From: Zygnema cylindricum
Taxonomy: Eukaryota; Streptophyta; Zygnematophyceae; Zygnematales; Zygnemataceae
NCBI GenBank assembly: GCA_037447655.1
Contig: JBBHKE010001724.1
Span: forward strand, 95,435 to 159,434
Direction of reading: 5' to 3'
Length of the DNA: 64,000 bases
The translations under genes were made by a program, and so were the position numbers. Of the stretch, positions 1 to 11,501 are shown piece by piece; position 1 is the first letter of the stretch, and each line of letters opens with the position of its first letter. The notes under the pieces were generated by a model that was given only the letters and a program-made list of their open reading frames with translations, had not been told where the DNA came from and did no database searches.

Positions 1-1353
1 TATACCACAGTATAGAATATCACAAAGACGAACAACTCCCAAAGTTTTAGCTCGATTTATCCAAAATACACCAAGATATGCAACTCAGAAGTTACCCAAA
101 AACAATCTACAGATTACACAGTCTGGAAGTCTGGATACATAAAATGTTCTACGTCCTAAGTCTTATACTTTTCACTCAGTTGTCCTACTAAATAGTGTTG
201 TACCGCCGATAAAAGAGTTCCTAAATGGTACGTCCAAAAGAACTAAATTGGCACTAAGATCTAAGTGCTCCTGATCATGCTAAAACTAATCTATCACTAT
301 ACAATCAATATTACTAAGAATCTTATACAGGTGATTTGTTCAAATACTTGTTGTCTGGCTTTAGTGACAATTGATAGGGTACGTCCATCCGACTGTTGCA
401 GAACATCTGTTAGCAAGTCATTTATTTATTCTCTTATGAATCTCGTCTATTGACTCGATCCATATCAACCGTAGCAACGCAGTCTAAATCATGAACATAT
501 TCAAATATATGCGCCTTCGTAGCAGCTACGCTGTCCCATATCAAAAACAGCTGCAGCTGCGTTTGTCTTGTTCCGTAGCCATTGCATTGTCCTGTACCAA
601 AATATCTGCAGTTGCGTTTGTCTCGTTGCGTCGCAGGCTGCGTTCGTCTGTACAGACCATATCAAAAATAACCGCAGCTGCGCTTGTTACATCTGCGTCG
701 CAGCTGCGTTGACTTTACCATTTAAAATCTGGCACTGTGCTTTAAGTGACGACGCGTGTCCCTATTGATCTATTTTTCTGTCGTCCTATAAATTTGTTGA
801 GACTTAAAGCTTTCCAAAAACAACAGCGTTTCACTTCGCGCGCACTCTTGCACGTAAATGTTACGTAGTATAATGTAGCGTTTCATTGGTTAGTAAATGC
901 TATGTAGTAAGTGGGAGATTTCGCACACTTTTGCATTGGTGAGTCTGAGTCTTTGCTGATCAATGATAAGCACAGGTAAAGCGTGTTAAACCGAGCTTTT
1001 ACTCTGGCCTTGCGAGTCCAGTTAGATAATGGATAAAAAGCGAAGTCTAAATGAAGAGTAGGCATCTTTTCCTTTGGAAAAGCTTGTTGAAATTCTGACT
1101 GATCTTGGTCCTGAGCGAATAATACCAAATTGGAGCAATGGCATTTTTGCACTGAAATCTCTTACTAACTAAGTAGTGTTTTAGTAGTTAAGAGATAGAA
1201 TTATTTAAGTGTGGAGAGCAGTGGAAAATACTTTAAAAAGAAGGGTTGAGCAACGAGAGCAAGAGAACAAGCTAATGTTATGTGGACAGAAGCTTCTTCT
1301 AATTTAAAGTTTATCCTTTATGTGAGTGCTTTCCAATGTGAATGTGTAATTTT
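1..1353. other. Window start, no gene recognised
   Basis: No convincing coding region was found on either strand. The longest open frames are short and resemble no protein I know. The stretch holds a CAGCTGCG-rich patch (listed separately). It is otherwise ordinary AT-rich sequence and is probably transposon debris, because a copia fragment follows directly. Confidence 0.5.
500..716. repeat. Degenerate GCAGCTGCG-rich repeat patch
   Basis: Words such as GCAGCTGCG, CTGCAGTTGCG and GTCGCAGCTGCG recur about every 50-70 bases, with GTTTGTCTCGTT-like spacers between them. The word CAGCTGCGTTGAC also occurs in the LTRs of element B (minus strand near 50,470). The patch may therefore be a diverged LTR piece of that family rather than an independent satellite. 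Confidence 0.4.
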
Positions 1354-1917
1354 TCAATGTTTGGAATATGTGGTTGAAATTGGTAGTAGTAATGGGATTT
1401 TATGAGAGGTAGGAGATCCTGTTACAATTACATTATCTTTGGACCGTAAAACCTCAATCCCCAAAATGTAACTTGTTTCGCCAAGATCTGTAACCTTAAA
1501 ATGTAATCTAAGGTACTCTTTTAACTCATTAATGACAATGAAAGTATCACTAATCATTAGCAAGTCATCGACATACGCAAAAAAAAAAAAAATGTCCTTT
1601 CCCTCTCCCTTGACGTTAACTCCGAAATCTGAAACTGTACGTACAATGACAAAGTCAGTGGGTACTTTATGTAGACGATGGTACCAAGTCCTTGGTGCTT
1701 GTATTAATCCATACAATGATTTTCGCAGCCACCATACTTTTCCTCCTTTTGAAGACACACCCTCTGGCACCTTCATGTAAACCTCCTCTTCCAACATGTA
1801 AACCCCCTCTTCCAATTCTCCATTCAAGAAAGCAGTTTCCAAGTCCATTTGGTGGATATGGTTGTTCCCCGCGGCCGCAATCGCAATTAACATTCTCAAA
1901 GAATCAAATTTAACCAC
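1354..1917 (-). pseudogene. Copia-type reverse transcriptase fragment
   Basis: About 187 residues of a Ty1/copia RT are readable. The order is HQMDLETAFLNGELEE, then SLYGLIQAPRTWY, the catalytic AYVDDLL, and DLGETSYILGIEV. This belongs to a family other than the copia elements later in the window. The segment VYMLEEEVYM looks like a small internal duplication. A run of twelve A on the plus strand encodes FFFF just before the catalytic motif and may be a slippage product. Integrase and RNase H are absent. The fragment is cut off at the right by an F-family LTR starting near 1,934, so it is a remnant interrupted by a later insertion. Confidence 0.8.
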
Positions 1918-1933
1918 CGGTGCATATGTTTCC

Positions 1934-2610
1934 TATAGAAATTAAAGATTGTTTTAGTATTTTTTAGGTTTAAACTTGTAAAAGATAAAATGCAGAAAAG
2001 AAGTAGAGGCAGTATGCCTCTAACTCCTCTCTTCAACTCCCACACTTGTCGCAGTCACCGAAAGTTGGAGATGGAGCTAGAGCCATGGTTAGCAAGACAG
2101 GCAGTAGTTTGCTAAGGATACAAAAAAAAGAACTTGACAGACCCAAGATTTGATCGTGGTACCTTCCGTCCGTCAAAGTTGTCGGTAGTCGGTAGCTTTA
2201 TCCTACTAGTCTAGGACCAGTGCTAAATGCTATAAGGTTTGACAAATATATAAATGTTAACACTTAGACTAATTCATTTAACGGAACATTAAGACATAGA
2301 TAGAGTTTGTATTGTACGAGTTACGAAATATCTCAACCGGATATCAAACATTTATTTATGATGGCTTAGATTGAAAACCGGATGAAATCGGACGGTCGAG
2401 GTAAGCGCCGAGATCCTAGAATGCGCGCTTTGGCAGTTAATGGTCGAAGACAAAACGGATGTCATGTGGCAAAATATCACTGGATGGCGACATCTCTGGA
2501 GAATATGAAAACAAATCCAAATGTGACACATGTCCTCATCATACGAAACGGTACGATGCTGTTTCGTGTCTGCATTTGAAGCGTCTGTGAAAGAAATGTA
2601 CAATTTCGGT
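1934..2610 (+). repeat. Truncated LTR, family F (copy F1)
   Basis: This aligns by eye with the complete LTR at 5,894-6,955. Shared landmarks are TAGTATTTT(C/T)TAGG at the start, AAAATGCAGAAAAGAAG, the segment around CCCACACTTGTCGCAGTCA, the GATTTGATC and GGTACC words, and GTGCCGAGATC-like text in the second half. Similarity fades near 2,610, so the 3' third is missing or replaced. Confidence 0.6.
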
Positions 2611-3060
2611 TCGCGTCACTTTTATTTTAGTGTGCATGTGTATAATATTGTGTGCAGGTGTTTATTCCGTGCACACACAACGTATGCACAAAACTTTTCT
2701 TTTGGAGTTTACGCGTGTGGAAGGAGAAGGCGTATACGCGTTCCTTCGTGGAATCTTCCTTTAGTGCTTTTATGCCAGAAAAGAGGCAAAAGTTTGCCGC
2801 ATTACTAGCTTAGGTTGTTTGCCTTGTAAGCTAGTTAGAGAAGGTATATAGTCTACAGATTACTGCTGCAAAAATTAATCTTTTTGGAGTTGAGATTAGG
2901 AAAGAGAGAAAAGAGTAGAAAAGATGAAATGATGTAAAAGGCTTTTGACCAATAACACTTATAAACTCTTTTTGGCTGAATTTCCTTTTTTTCTATGAGC
3001 TTCCGCTGTGTATGAAATCTGTGCATTTGCTGTGAATCTATTTTGAGATTATTTATTATA
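2611..3060. other. Unassigned sequence
   Basis: No coding or repeat homology inside the window was recognised. It lies between a truncated F LTR and the abrupt start of copia RT at 3,061, so it may be the scar of a deletion. Confidence 0.4.
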
Positions 3061-4487
3061 AGGTCCTACAGATAATACCATTGAAAGATATAAGGCTCAA
3101 TTGGTAGCAAAGGGGTTCACCCAAAAGAAGGGGATAGATTATGAGAAGACCATTGCTCCGGTGGTTCGGTTTCCATCAGTAAGGAATCTCCTCAGTCTGG
3201 CGGTCGAAGAAGACATGGAGACACATCAGATGGATATTAAGACCGCCTTCCTCAATGGTAAGCTAGAGGATTAAATCTTCATGCAGCTACCAGAGGGGTT
3301 TGTAGAGGAAGGTGAGGAGAGCAAAGTCTGCAGACTCATATTGACTGAAGCAAGCTCCCATACAATCAAAAAAGAAACTAGATGAGTTTCTCACCAGTCT
3401 GGGATATATCCGAATAAGTTTTGACCATTCTATTTATATGTTTGAGGATGAGAATGGTGTTATTTCATTACAATTTATGTGGATGATTTGCTGGTGTTAA
3501 ATAAATATATGGAAAAGATCAATAAGTTGAAGAAATATCTTAGAAGCAGATTAGATATGAAGGATTTAGGGGAGGCAAGATACATCTTGGGAACACAAAT
3601 GGAAAAAGATAGGGGGAAATAGATTATTAGACTTACTCAAAAAGAAGAGATATGGAATATGCATGAGGAATTCTAGATGGAAAAGGCAAATAGTTGTACC
3701 ACTCCAATGGACTTGAAGAAAGTAAGTGATGGGAGTGTAGGAGGAGTGATAATATTAGATGATCAGATGAGTCCAGAAAAGAGACAGTTTATGAAGTCTA
3801 TTCCTTACAGGCAAGTTGTAGGAAGCTTAATCTACTTTATCAACTGTACTAGGTCGGACATAACAGTTGCAGTTGGAGTCATCAGTAGGAGTCTTAATGA
3901 TCCTAGGAAGAGAGAATGGGAGGCAGCCAAGAGAGTCATGAGGTATTTGGTGGGAACCAAGGAGTTATTGTTGCATTTAGGAGGGGAGCATACTGACATC
4001 ACTACTTGGAGTGGTGCAAGTTATGGGGATACACCTATGAGAAGATGTACTTCTGAGTATGTGTTGTATGTGGGGGAAGGTGCTTGTTGTTGGAGTAGCA
4101 AGCAACAAAAGGTGGTTTCTTAGTCCACTAAGAAGGCTGAGTACATGGCCTCTTGTTCTACTGTGAAAGAGTTGATGTGGGTCAAGTCCTTGTTGCAAGA
4201 ACTGGGATACAGAAAAGATGGTGTGCATGACATTTTCTGTGATAATTAGGCTGCTATTACAATTGCAGCCAATCCAAAACATCATTTTAAAGCTAAGCAT
4301 ATAGACATAAGATTACGTTTTGTAAGGGAAAACGTTGAAAACAAAATTGTGAATCTTGTGTATAGGGATGTTGGGGAAATGGTAGCTGCTATGATGACCA
4401 AACTTGTGCCCTCTCCCAAGTTAAAATATTGTAGAGAAAAGTGTGGGCTAAATGAGAAGTTAAAGTTAGACTAGAAAATAAGGGGAG
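3061..4487 (+). pseudogene. 5'-truncated copia pol (RT and RNase H), family C
   Basis: The reading starts abruptly inside RT (NTIERYKAQLVAKGFTQK) and continues through VVRFPSVRNLLSLA and HQMDIKTAFLNGKLED. After several stops and frameshifts, an open stretch at 3,677-4,123 carries the RT-RNase H connection: CTTPMDL, PYRQVVGSLIYF, and the RNase H segment ending in WSSKQQKVV. The RNase H tail continues with stop codons to about 4,474. Gag, protease and integrase are missing. It is followed at once by a purine-rich tract (AAGGGGAGAG) and an LTR, which is the normal 3' end of a copia element. It is a dead remnant. Confidence 0.85.
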
Positions 4488-5482
4488 AGTTGAAAACTAC
4501 TAGATTTAGGGAATATTTTCTAGGTCTGAGTAGAATAATAAAAAAGGCAAAAGCGTAGGGAGCATGCCTCCACCTTCTCTCTCTATCCCCCATACTTGTT
4601 GAGGTCACTGAAGGAAAGAAGAGTTGGTGGATCCATGGCTGCCTTAGCTCCACAAGCAAGACTAAAAAGTGACATAAGTCACTCTCACCAAAAGGAGAGT
4701 GCGGCAGGGCTCAAACCTCCAACCAGCAGAGAGAGGCGTAACCATCGGCTTTAACCAGTATGTCGTAGAAGTTCGTTAGACTACATAGGGTTTGACTTGT
4801 ATTTAACAATGTTTAGGAACTCTAATCCGATCAACGAAATTACAAATGAAGAACAAAGAAGCCAGTTCACATATAGTGCGAACATCAATCCGCACGAAAC
4901 AAATATACCGAACATTTGTTTTGACGGCTGGTAGTAAAAGCCGGTTTTGATCCGACGGCTTGCAACATAGCCAAAATCCCGGAATGGCCGATTTGGCAAT
5001 TTTCAGGCGTGACATGACCTAGCGCCACGTGGCAAGATAGCATTGGGAAGCAAGAATCTCGAAGGACATGAGAACAAGGCTGAAGGAGATAGACGTCTAC
5101 TCCATAGCCTTGTCGTACACTGGCCGTACATAAATGACATCGGCCATAGTACCTTTCTGTACTATACAATATTTAATTGGTTCGTACCTCAATAGATAAG
5201 GTTTGTGAGAGGGGTTTAGGACTTAGGGAATTTAGGAGGTAGCCGCTTCTTGCCCAATATATTTGTATAAATATTGGCATCTTTGCCATTTGATAATTAA
5301 TCGCCTAGTTGGGCGTTTTTCAGTGATTCTTTTTGCTATGGACTCAGGGGAGTCCAGACCGCAGCAGTCAGAGTGTCTGTTTGCCTGCTTGGGTAACAGT
5401 GATCCTAGTTGAAAAGGGGTTAGTTAAAATCTATCTAGAGGCTTCCTGAATTTTGTAGCCCAATAAGGGACAAAAAATTACA
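4488..5482 (+). repeat. LTR, family C (copy C2, 3' LTR)
   Basis: A 995-bp LTR following the polypurine tract. Its start is AGTTGAAAACTAC instead of TGTTGAAA. It ends in ATTACA where other family members encode the first gag codons; here the gag ATG has become ATA. It aligns along its length with the LTRs at 39,384-40,383 and 51,176-52,186. It abuts RNase H coding sequence of another element at 5,483, so element C2 was inserted inside that element. Confidence 0.75.
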
Positions 5483-5893
5483 TGGGTAATAGGGCTTGCT
5501 GCTTGAGCAGCAAACAGCAAAAGGTCATTGCTCAGTCAACCATGAAAACGGAGTACATGGCCTCTTGCACTGTTGTAAAATAATTCATGTGGGTCAAGTC
5601 CTTGTTTGGAAAGCTTAGCCATCTTAAGAGTGGTGTCCAAAAAGTGTTTTGTGATAATCAGGCATCCATTGCTATTTCTGCCAATCTTAAACACCACTTT
5701 AAAGCCAAACATATGGACATTAGACTTAGCTTTGTTAAGGAGAAGGTAGAAAAAAAGATAATTAGTTTAGAGTATAGATCAAATAGTGAAAAGGTAGCAT
5801 ATATGATGAACAAACTTGTCCCTTCCCCTAAACTAATTTTTTGCTGGGAGAAATGTGGTCTTAAATTGAAAAGTGACTATAAAATAAGGAGAG
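5483..5893 (+). pseudogene. Copia RNase H 3' part, family F
   Basis: Readable RNase H: CCLSSKQQKVIAQSTM, EYMASCTVV, a stop, then MWVKSLFGKLSH, VFCDNQASIAI, HHFKAKHMDIRL, and MMNKLVPSPKL near the C-terminus. It starts exactly where the C2 LTR ends and is followed by a polypurine-like tract (AAATAAGGAGAG) and an F LTR. It is the 3' end of an F-family copia element whose upstream part was displaced and lost by the C2 insertion and a deletion. Confidence 0.85.
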
Positions 5894-6955
5894 TGTAGAA
5901 ACTAATTGTTTTTTTAGTATTTTCTAGGTCTGAACATGTAAAATAAAATGCAGAAAAGAAGCACAAGCAGTCTGCCTCTAAAACCTCTTTCTAACTCCCA
6001 CACTTGTCGCAGTCATTGAAGGTTAGAGAGGAAGATTCAGCCATAGGTGCCTATGTTGTCCAGAGAGAGAGACAAGCAGTAGTTTTGGTAGGTTTACCAA
6101 AAGTTACTTGACGAACCCAAGATTTGATCTTTGGTACCTACCGTCCGTTAAGGTCAATAGTAGCCGTTAGCTTTGTCCCATAGTCTAGGACTAGTGCTAA
6201 GGTGTATAGGATTCGTTAAACATTTAAAGATGTGCACGCAGATAAAATCATTTAACGACACAAATAGACTCTTGGCACATAGACACAGTTAGAGTATAAG
6301 ACGAATTACACTAATTTTGCGAAACAAATACCGCGCATTTGTTTCAATGGCGAAACAAATACCTCGCATTTATTTTTCGATGGCTAGAATTGAAAGTCGG
6401 TTTTGATCGAACGGCTATAATAGGTGCCGAGATCGCAGAGTAAGCCTTTTGGCGGTTTTCAATCATCGCCACGTCAAATGACATGTGGCATAACCTCATT
6501 GGCTTGCGACATCCCGAGAGAATGTTGGAACGAATCCAAATATGGCAAGCATCCCAATTTTGGCCATGTCGTACGATGGTCGTACAAAAAGTACTCCAGC
6601 ACCTGTACCTTTCAAATCGATACAGTATTATCATTTGTGTCGTACTCTAGTAGTAGAGGGTTTAGAGAAGGATTTAGGACTTAGAAAAATTGGAAGGCAG
6701 TCGCCTCTCTCCCAGCGTGCTTCTGTATAAAAGGTCAACTTTGACCCTTCATAACTTACTCCTCCAGGAGCAAATTCAGAGATCCATTTTGCTATCAACT
6801 TAGGTGAGTCTTGTCTTCACAAAGGTGAAGGTGGTCAGTGTTTTTGTTCGCCAGGGTGACACTTGTTCTTGTTGAAACACCAAGGGGTCACGGTTATCTT
6901 AGGGGCTTCGTGTGAGTTCCCCATTTTGAGGACCTATGGAGGTCTCAGAATTGCA
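5894..6955 (+). repeat. Complete LTR, family F (copy F2, 3' LTR)
   Basis: A 1,062-bp LTR from TGTAGAAACTAATTG to CAGAATTGCA. A TATAAAAG box sits at about 6,725. Near its end it carries ATGGAGGTCTCAGAATTGCA, which reads as the first gag codons (MEVSEL) as in other F copies. It aligns with the solo LTR at 45,941-47,090 (reverse orientation) and the truncated copies at 1,934 and 59,270. Confidence 0.75.
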
Positions 6956-7011
6956 CATATATACACGTATACATATATGTATATATATAGGTATATATAT
7001 ATTTGTATATA
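6956..7011. repeat. TA-rich microsatellite
   Basis: An imperfect (TA)n/(CATA)n tract directly after the F2 LTR and directly before a 5'-truncated non-LTR copy. It may have been the integration site of that copy. Confidence 0.8.
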
Positions 7012-7926
7012 TTTATACGCATCACGTACTCTTCCTCCCCATGCCCTAGTGTACGTGGCAATTTTCTCCACCCTTGTTACAAAATGTGTTGAGCGTGTCC
7101 AGGAATCGATTTCCGATCCAGTTATCGCCGCCATTAAATCCGAGATTCTCAAGGCGCTTCCCTCCGATTCTTCGCATGCCCGTCTTCTCTCTTGTGGTGG
7201 ACCTCGTTCTGGGTCTCGTCTTTTCGCCACACTGATTTTGTCCACTCTCCGATTTTCACCTGCTCAATTCACCACCGCCCTCTGATTTCGCCTTGGCCTC
7301 CCCCATCCTCTTTTACTTAGCTCTCTTGTTTGTGCATGTGGTTTTGTCTTCAGGCCTGATGGTGTCCACTTGCTTTGTTGTTCTAATGAGGGAGATTTGA
7401 TATAGGCGCACGACACTATTCGCGACACCGTTGCGACCATCGCTTCGGAAAGGGGATTTTTTGTGCGTTGAGAGGTTTCTCATATTATTCCCAAGCATCG
7501 GATCGATGTTGTTTTCCTTGATGGTGCCTGTCGCATCTTCAGTGATATTTTTCTGGCAAAACCTACTTCAGCTAGAGTAGTTGGTGAAGCGGCTCAATAT
7601 GTTAGGGTGGCAGCTTGCGATGCTATTAAGGCGAAGGAGCGTGATAATGCCCAACGGGACCCTATGGATGACTTTATTTCGATGGCAGTCGAGATCTTTG
7701 GTTGTTTGGGTGTTGCACTGGACGAGTTTCTCCGTACTTGGGCTCAACCTGCTTTCGAGCGCCGAGGACATGAAGCCCTTCTCCTTTGGTCCTTACTTCT
7801 TTTTATCATCAACGTTTATCTATGGCTTTACAACGAGTGCCGGCTTCTGTTCTCCTCCGATCGACTGTTGCGGTTATGGATCGTCGCCGTGTTCCAGAAA
7901 TCCCTAAACGTGCTTCTCCGGCGTAA
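7012..7926 (+). pseudogene. 5'-truncated non-LTR retrotransposon, C-terminal half
   Basis: This is the C-terminal part of the same protein encoded on the minus strand at 7,943-11,140. Readable landmarks are a zinc finger of CxC...HxxxC type (CACGFVFRPDGVHLLCC), the endonuclease core IDVVFLDG followed by SDIFLAKPT and AIKAKERD (a PD-D-K pattern), then PMDDFISMAVEIFGCLG. It ends in MDRRRVPEIPKRASPA and a TAA at 7,924-7,926. There are several stops and frameshifts upstream. The copy is 5' truncated, as is typical for target-primed insertion. It forms one arm of a large inverted repeat with the neighbouring copy. Confidence 0.8.
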
Positions 7927-7942
7927 GTCCCCCCAGCCTGGG

Positions 7943-10900
7943 GGAGCACGTTTAGGGAGTTTTGAAACACGGCGACGATCCATAACCCCAATAGCCAATC
8001 GGAGGATAATATAAGCTTGCACTCGCTGAAATGCCACCGATAAGCGTTGACGATAAAAAGAGGTAGGGACTAATGGAGGAGGGCTCCCAAATCCTCGGCG
8101 CTCGAAAGCACATCGAGCACAAGTACGGAGAAACTCGTCCAGTGCAACACCCAAACAACAAAAGATCTTGATCACCATCGGAATAAAGTCATCCATGGGG
8201 TCCCGATGGGCATAATAACGCTCCTTCGCCTTAGCGGCATCACGAGCTGCCACCCCAACATGTCGAGCCGCCTGACCAGCAACTGTAGCTGAAGTAGGGT
8301 TTGCCAGAACAATATCACCAAAGATGCAACGGGCACCATCAAGCAAAACAACAATTATCCGATGCAAGAAAATGATATGAGAAGCCTCTCGACGCACAGA
8401 AAAGCCCCCTTTCGAAACTCACCAACAATTGTAGCTGAAGTAGGGTTTGCCAGAACAATATCGCCAAAGATGCAACGGGCACCATCAAGTAAAACAACAA
8501 TTATCCGATGCAAGAAAATGATATGAGAAACCTCTCGACGCATAGAAAAGTCCCCTTTCGAAGCGAGATAGTCGCAACAGTGTCGCAAATAGTGTCATGC
8601 ACCTGGATAAAATCTCACACATGGGAGCAACGAAGCAAATGGACACCATCGGTCACCAAGACACGACCACATGCTCAAACAAGAGAGCCAAGTAAAAGAG
8701 GATGGGGGAGGCCAAGGCGAAATATGACGGCGGTGGTGAATTGAGCAGGTGAAAATCAGAGAGTGGCCAATATACGTATAGCGAAAAGCCAAGACCCAAA
8801 ACCAGGTCCACCACAAGAGAGAAGACGGGCACACGAAGAATCGGAGGGAAACGCCTTGAGAAGGTCGGATTTAATGGCGGCGACAACCCGATAAGAAATT
8901 GATTCCTGGACACGCTCAACAGATTTTGTAACAAGGGTGGAGAAAATTGGCACATCTACTAGGGCATGGGGAGGAAGAGAACGTGACGCGTCTAATGGAG
9001 ATCGCTGGAAGGCGAACACACCGTCTGAAACCCGGGGGATAATAGTAGCTAAAATGGGGGTGTCCCCAACCAAGAAACGGGAAACATGAGTGGAGGCAAT
9101 AAGACACGAACTTCCCGAAAAAGCAGCGAGAGCAACACGAGCAGCGGATAATAGACCCAACCCCCCAGTAGAGACAAGGAGGGATGCTTGGAATGCAGGC
9201 CGATGGCCAAGACTCGCGATCAAATGCCCCACGACCTAAGAGAGTGTGGAGGACGTCTATGAGGGATCGTCTAAAGCCGAGAGAGAGGAGATAAATGTCG
9301 GAGTGGGAGGGGAAGTACGAGTAAGGTAAGAATGGCGGTGGGGAAAACACCTGGTTAACATAGCAAAAGCAACTTGGGGATCGGGAAGGCGAGGAAGATC
9401 GTCCACTTGGGCCAACTCTGTTTGTAAAGCATCATGAAAGAATTCGGTCACGAAAGTATCCAAACCAAAGGGACAACCATGCACCCAAATGCCATCGGAG
9501 GGAGAAGGGGTTTCAAAACCAGGAGGAGGAGTAAACGAAAGTGGAATATCCTGAGGAGACCAAATAACACACTTCGACGGCTTGACTGAAAGGTTGAGTT
9601 CGGCTAAACGTTTCTTGAAAAAATCATATGCCTACACGACTTGTTCTCTGGGCCCAATAATGTGCATATCATCTGCCACTGAAGGGAAAAGGCAAGAAGG
9701 GAAGGAGGTCGCGGAGGCACGAAGGGCCCGGTAATGGGCGAGGACAAACAAAGGTCAGCCGACAGGGTCGCCTTGGCGAGTGCTAGTAGCAGAGGGGAGA
9801 GGAATGAGATCACCATCGGTCGAGAAGGAAAGGCTTCTTGTCAAAGAATAGAAAGCCCTCACAAAAGGGAATAATTGGACAGTCCGAGATGGAGCCGCCA
9901 TAAGCTTTGAAAAAATCACGTTCCGATCCACCGTATTAAAGGCATTGGAAACGTTGACCTGAAGGACCAACCAATCCGTGTGTACATCCAACAAAGCCCG
10001 AATCACGTGGACCACGGCCTCACAACCCCCTCTTGTGGCCACTCCAAACCAATGAGGAGAAAAATAATCATGGAAAGCTAGTTGGAGCTGGAGACATATA
10101 TCACGAGCCACCAATCTATATAAATCCTCTCCCAAGGCGATAGGGCAGATCCCACCATTAGGTTTGGCGACTGCCACAAGGCGGGACGCCGTGAGAAGAT
10201 CACAAATCGGAGGGGGAACATCCCCATTGTCAATAAGGGAACATACTCGAAAAAACACATCGAACCCTCGGGCACCCGATTTAGGGGGCAAAAAATCGCC
10301 AAACAACTCATAAATTGTGCCCGAGGGGCCCCCCGCTGAAAGGTGAGGAGAAGAGCTAAGAGCCTCAATAAAAACCTCCCGATCCAAAGTAAAACTCTCA
10401 AAAGGCTCAAAGGCGTGGATGGAAGGGGGTAAAGGGGAATGGGTAGGGGGGTGGTGAGCTCGAAGAACCTCAATAGTGGAAGAAGATCCGGGGGCAGGGG
10501 TGAATGGTTGTAGGGCCCGAACCGCTCGAGAAAGCTCACCAACACGGCCTAAGTGAACTGCTTGACGATAAGAGGCCGAGACATCTGATGGCCTAGGTGG
10601 CCGACGTGGTATGAAAGAGGTGCTCGATACCCGATCCTCATGCTCGGCGTGGAGGGCCTTCCAATCACCACGAAGGAATCAACGATAACGGGCCATATTT
10701 TCTCTACCCCCACTGCCCCCTCCACGACCTGGAAGGACTAGCACCCAGAGAGAGAACATAAGAAGAAGGTGCCAAGGAGCAATGTGCGCTGAGTTTGAAG
10801 AAATGTGGGACAAGGGGAGGTGGAGGGCATCTTGTACTATTGCCGTGACGGCCATTGGAATACAGGTGTACAATCGCGGGCAAAGGGCTCCCAAATCGTA

Positions 10901-11140
10901 AGCCCCTAAAACATCCAACTCACGGACGAAATTCAAATCCTCATCTGTGGGGCCGAACGGGAGTGTGGCCGACAACGATTGAGGAGAGGTGATAGACAAA
11001 GGACCACCCAGGATTATAAAAGGTCGACAACTCCGTGTATAAAGGGAAATACCGGCCCTAGCGGCAAAGAGGTTGTGACACCCGGGACATTCTAAAAGTT
11101 TAAAGGTTCGTCTCGAAGTCGAGAAGGCTTTGGACATCAT
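7943..11140 (-). pseudogene. R2-like non-LTR retrotransposon ORF (ZF-RT-ZF-endonuclease)
   Basis: A nearly full-length single-ORF element broken by frameshifts. From the N-terminus it reads as follows. A Cys-rich finger-like motif (CPGCHNLFAARAG) lies near 11,090. The RT core at 10,387-9,600 has GGPSGTIYELF, LTASRLVAVAKPNGG, the catalytic block QVNVSNAFNTVDR, RQGDPVG and VADDMHIIGP (VADD where YADD or FADD is usual), then LSVKPSKCVIWSP. The C-terminus at 9,232-7,943 has the linker, a degraded CCHC-type finger, and a restriction-like endonuclease with GARCIFGDIVLANP, KAKERYY and PMDDFIPMV. Order and domains fit R2-type elements with a restriction-like endonuclease. The exact clade is uncertain. 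Confidence 0.75.
8284..8575. repeat. 146-bp tandem duplication inside the endonuclease region
   Basis: The segment starting TGTAGCTGAAGTAGGG at 8,284 recurs at 8,430 with only a few differences. It covers the endonuclease-coding part of the minus-strand element. It is absent from the plus-strand arm, so it arose in this copy and breaks its frame. Confidence 0.85.
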
Positions 11141-11349
11141 CGTCAGCCTGGGAATAGAAGTAAAGAAATCATAAAAGCGTGGGATGGTGGGGAAATTGGT
11201 AGTGGGCCGAAAAACATCCGGGTCTGGGCAAGATAGAAATCCGTAGAAATTGAAGGTTCAGAATTCGGTTCTCAGGTACAGGAAAGTGAATTAGGAGTAA
11301 GTGGGAGGGTAAAGAAATGTATGTTTGATTTTTTTTTTCCAAGTGATTT

Positions 11350-11376
11350 TATATGTGTGTGTGTGTGTGCGCGCGT
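11350..11376. repeat. (GT)n(GC)n microsatellite
   Basis: A short alternating purine-pyrimidine tract (GTGTGTGTGTGTGCGCGCG) lies in the region upstream of the minus-strand non-LTR ORF. Confidence 0.9.
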
Positions 11377-11501
11377 TTCGCTATATGGGGGGATGGGGAA
11401 TCAAGAGTTTCACGGGGAGGGCGGGGGAGCTAGTGATGATATAAATGAGTCCACACACACAATGGTTTCGTAATGCGTCTGTGAAACCCTGTGAATAAAT
11501 C

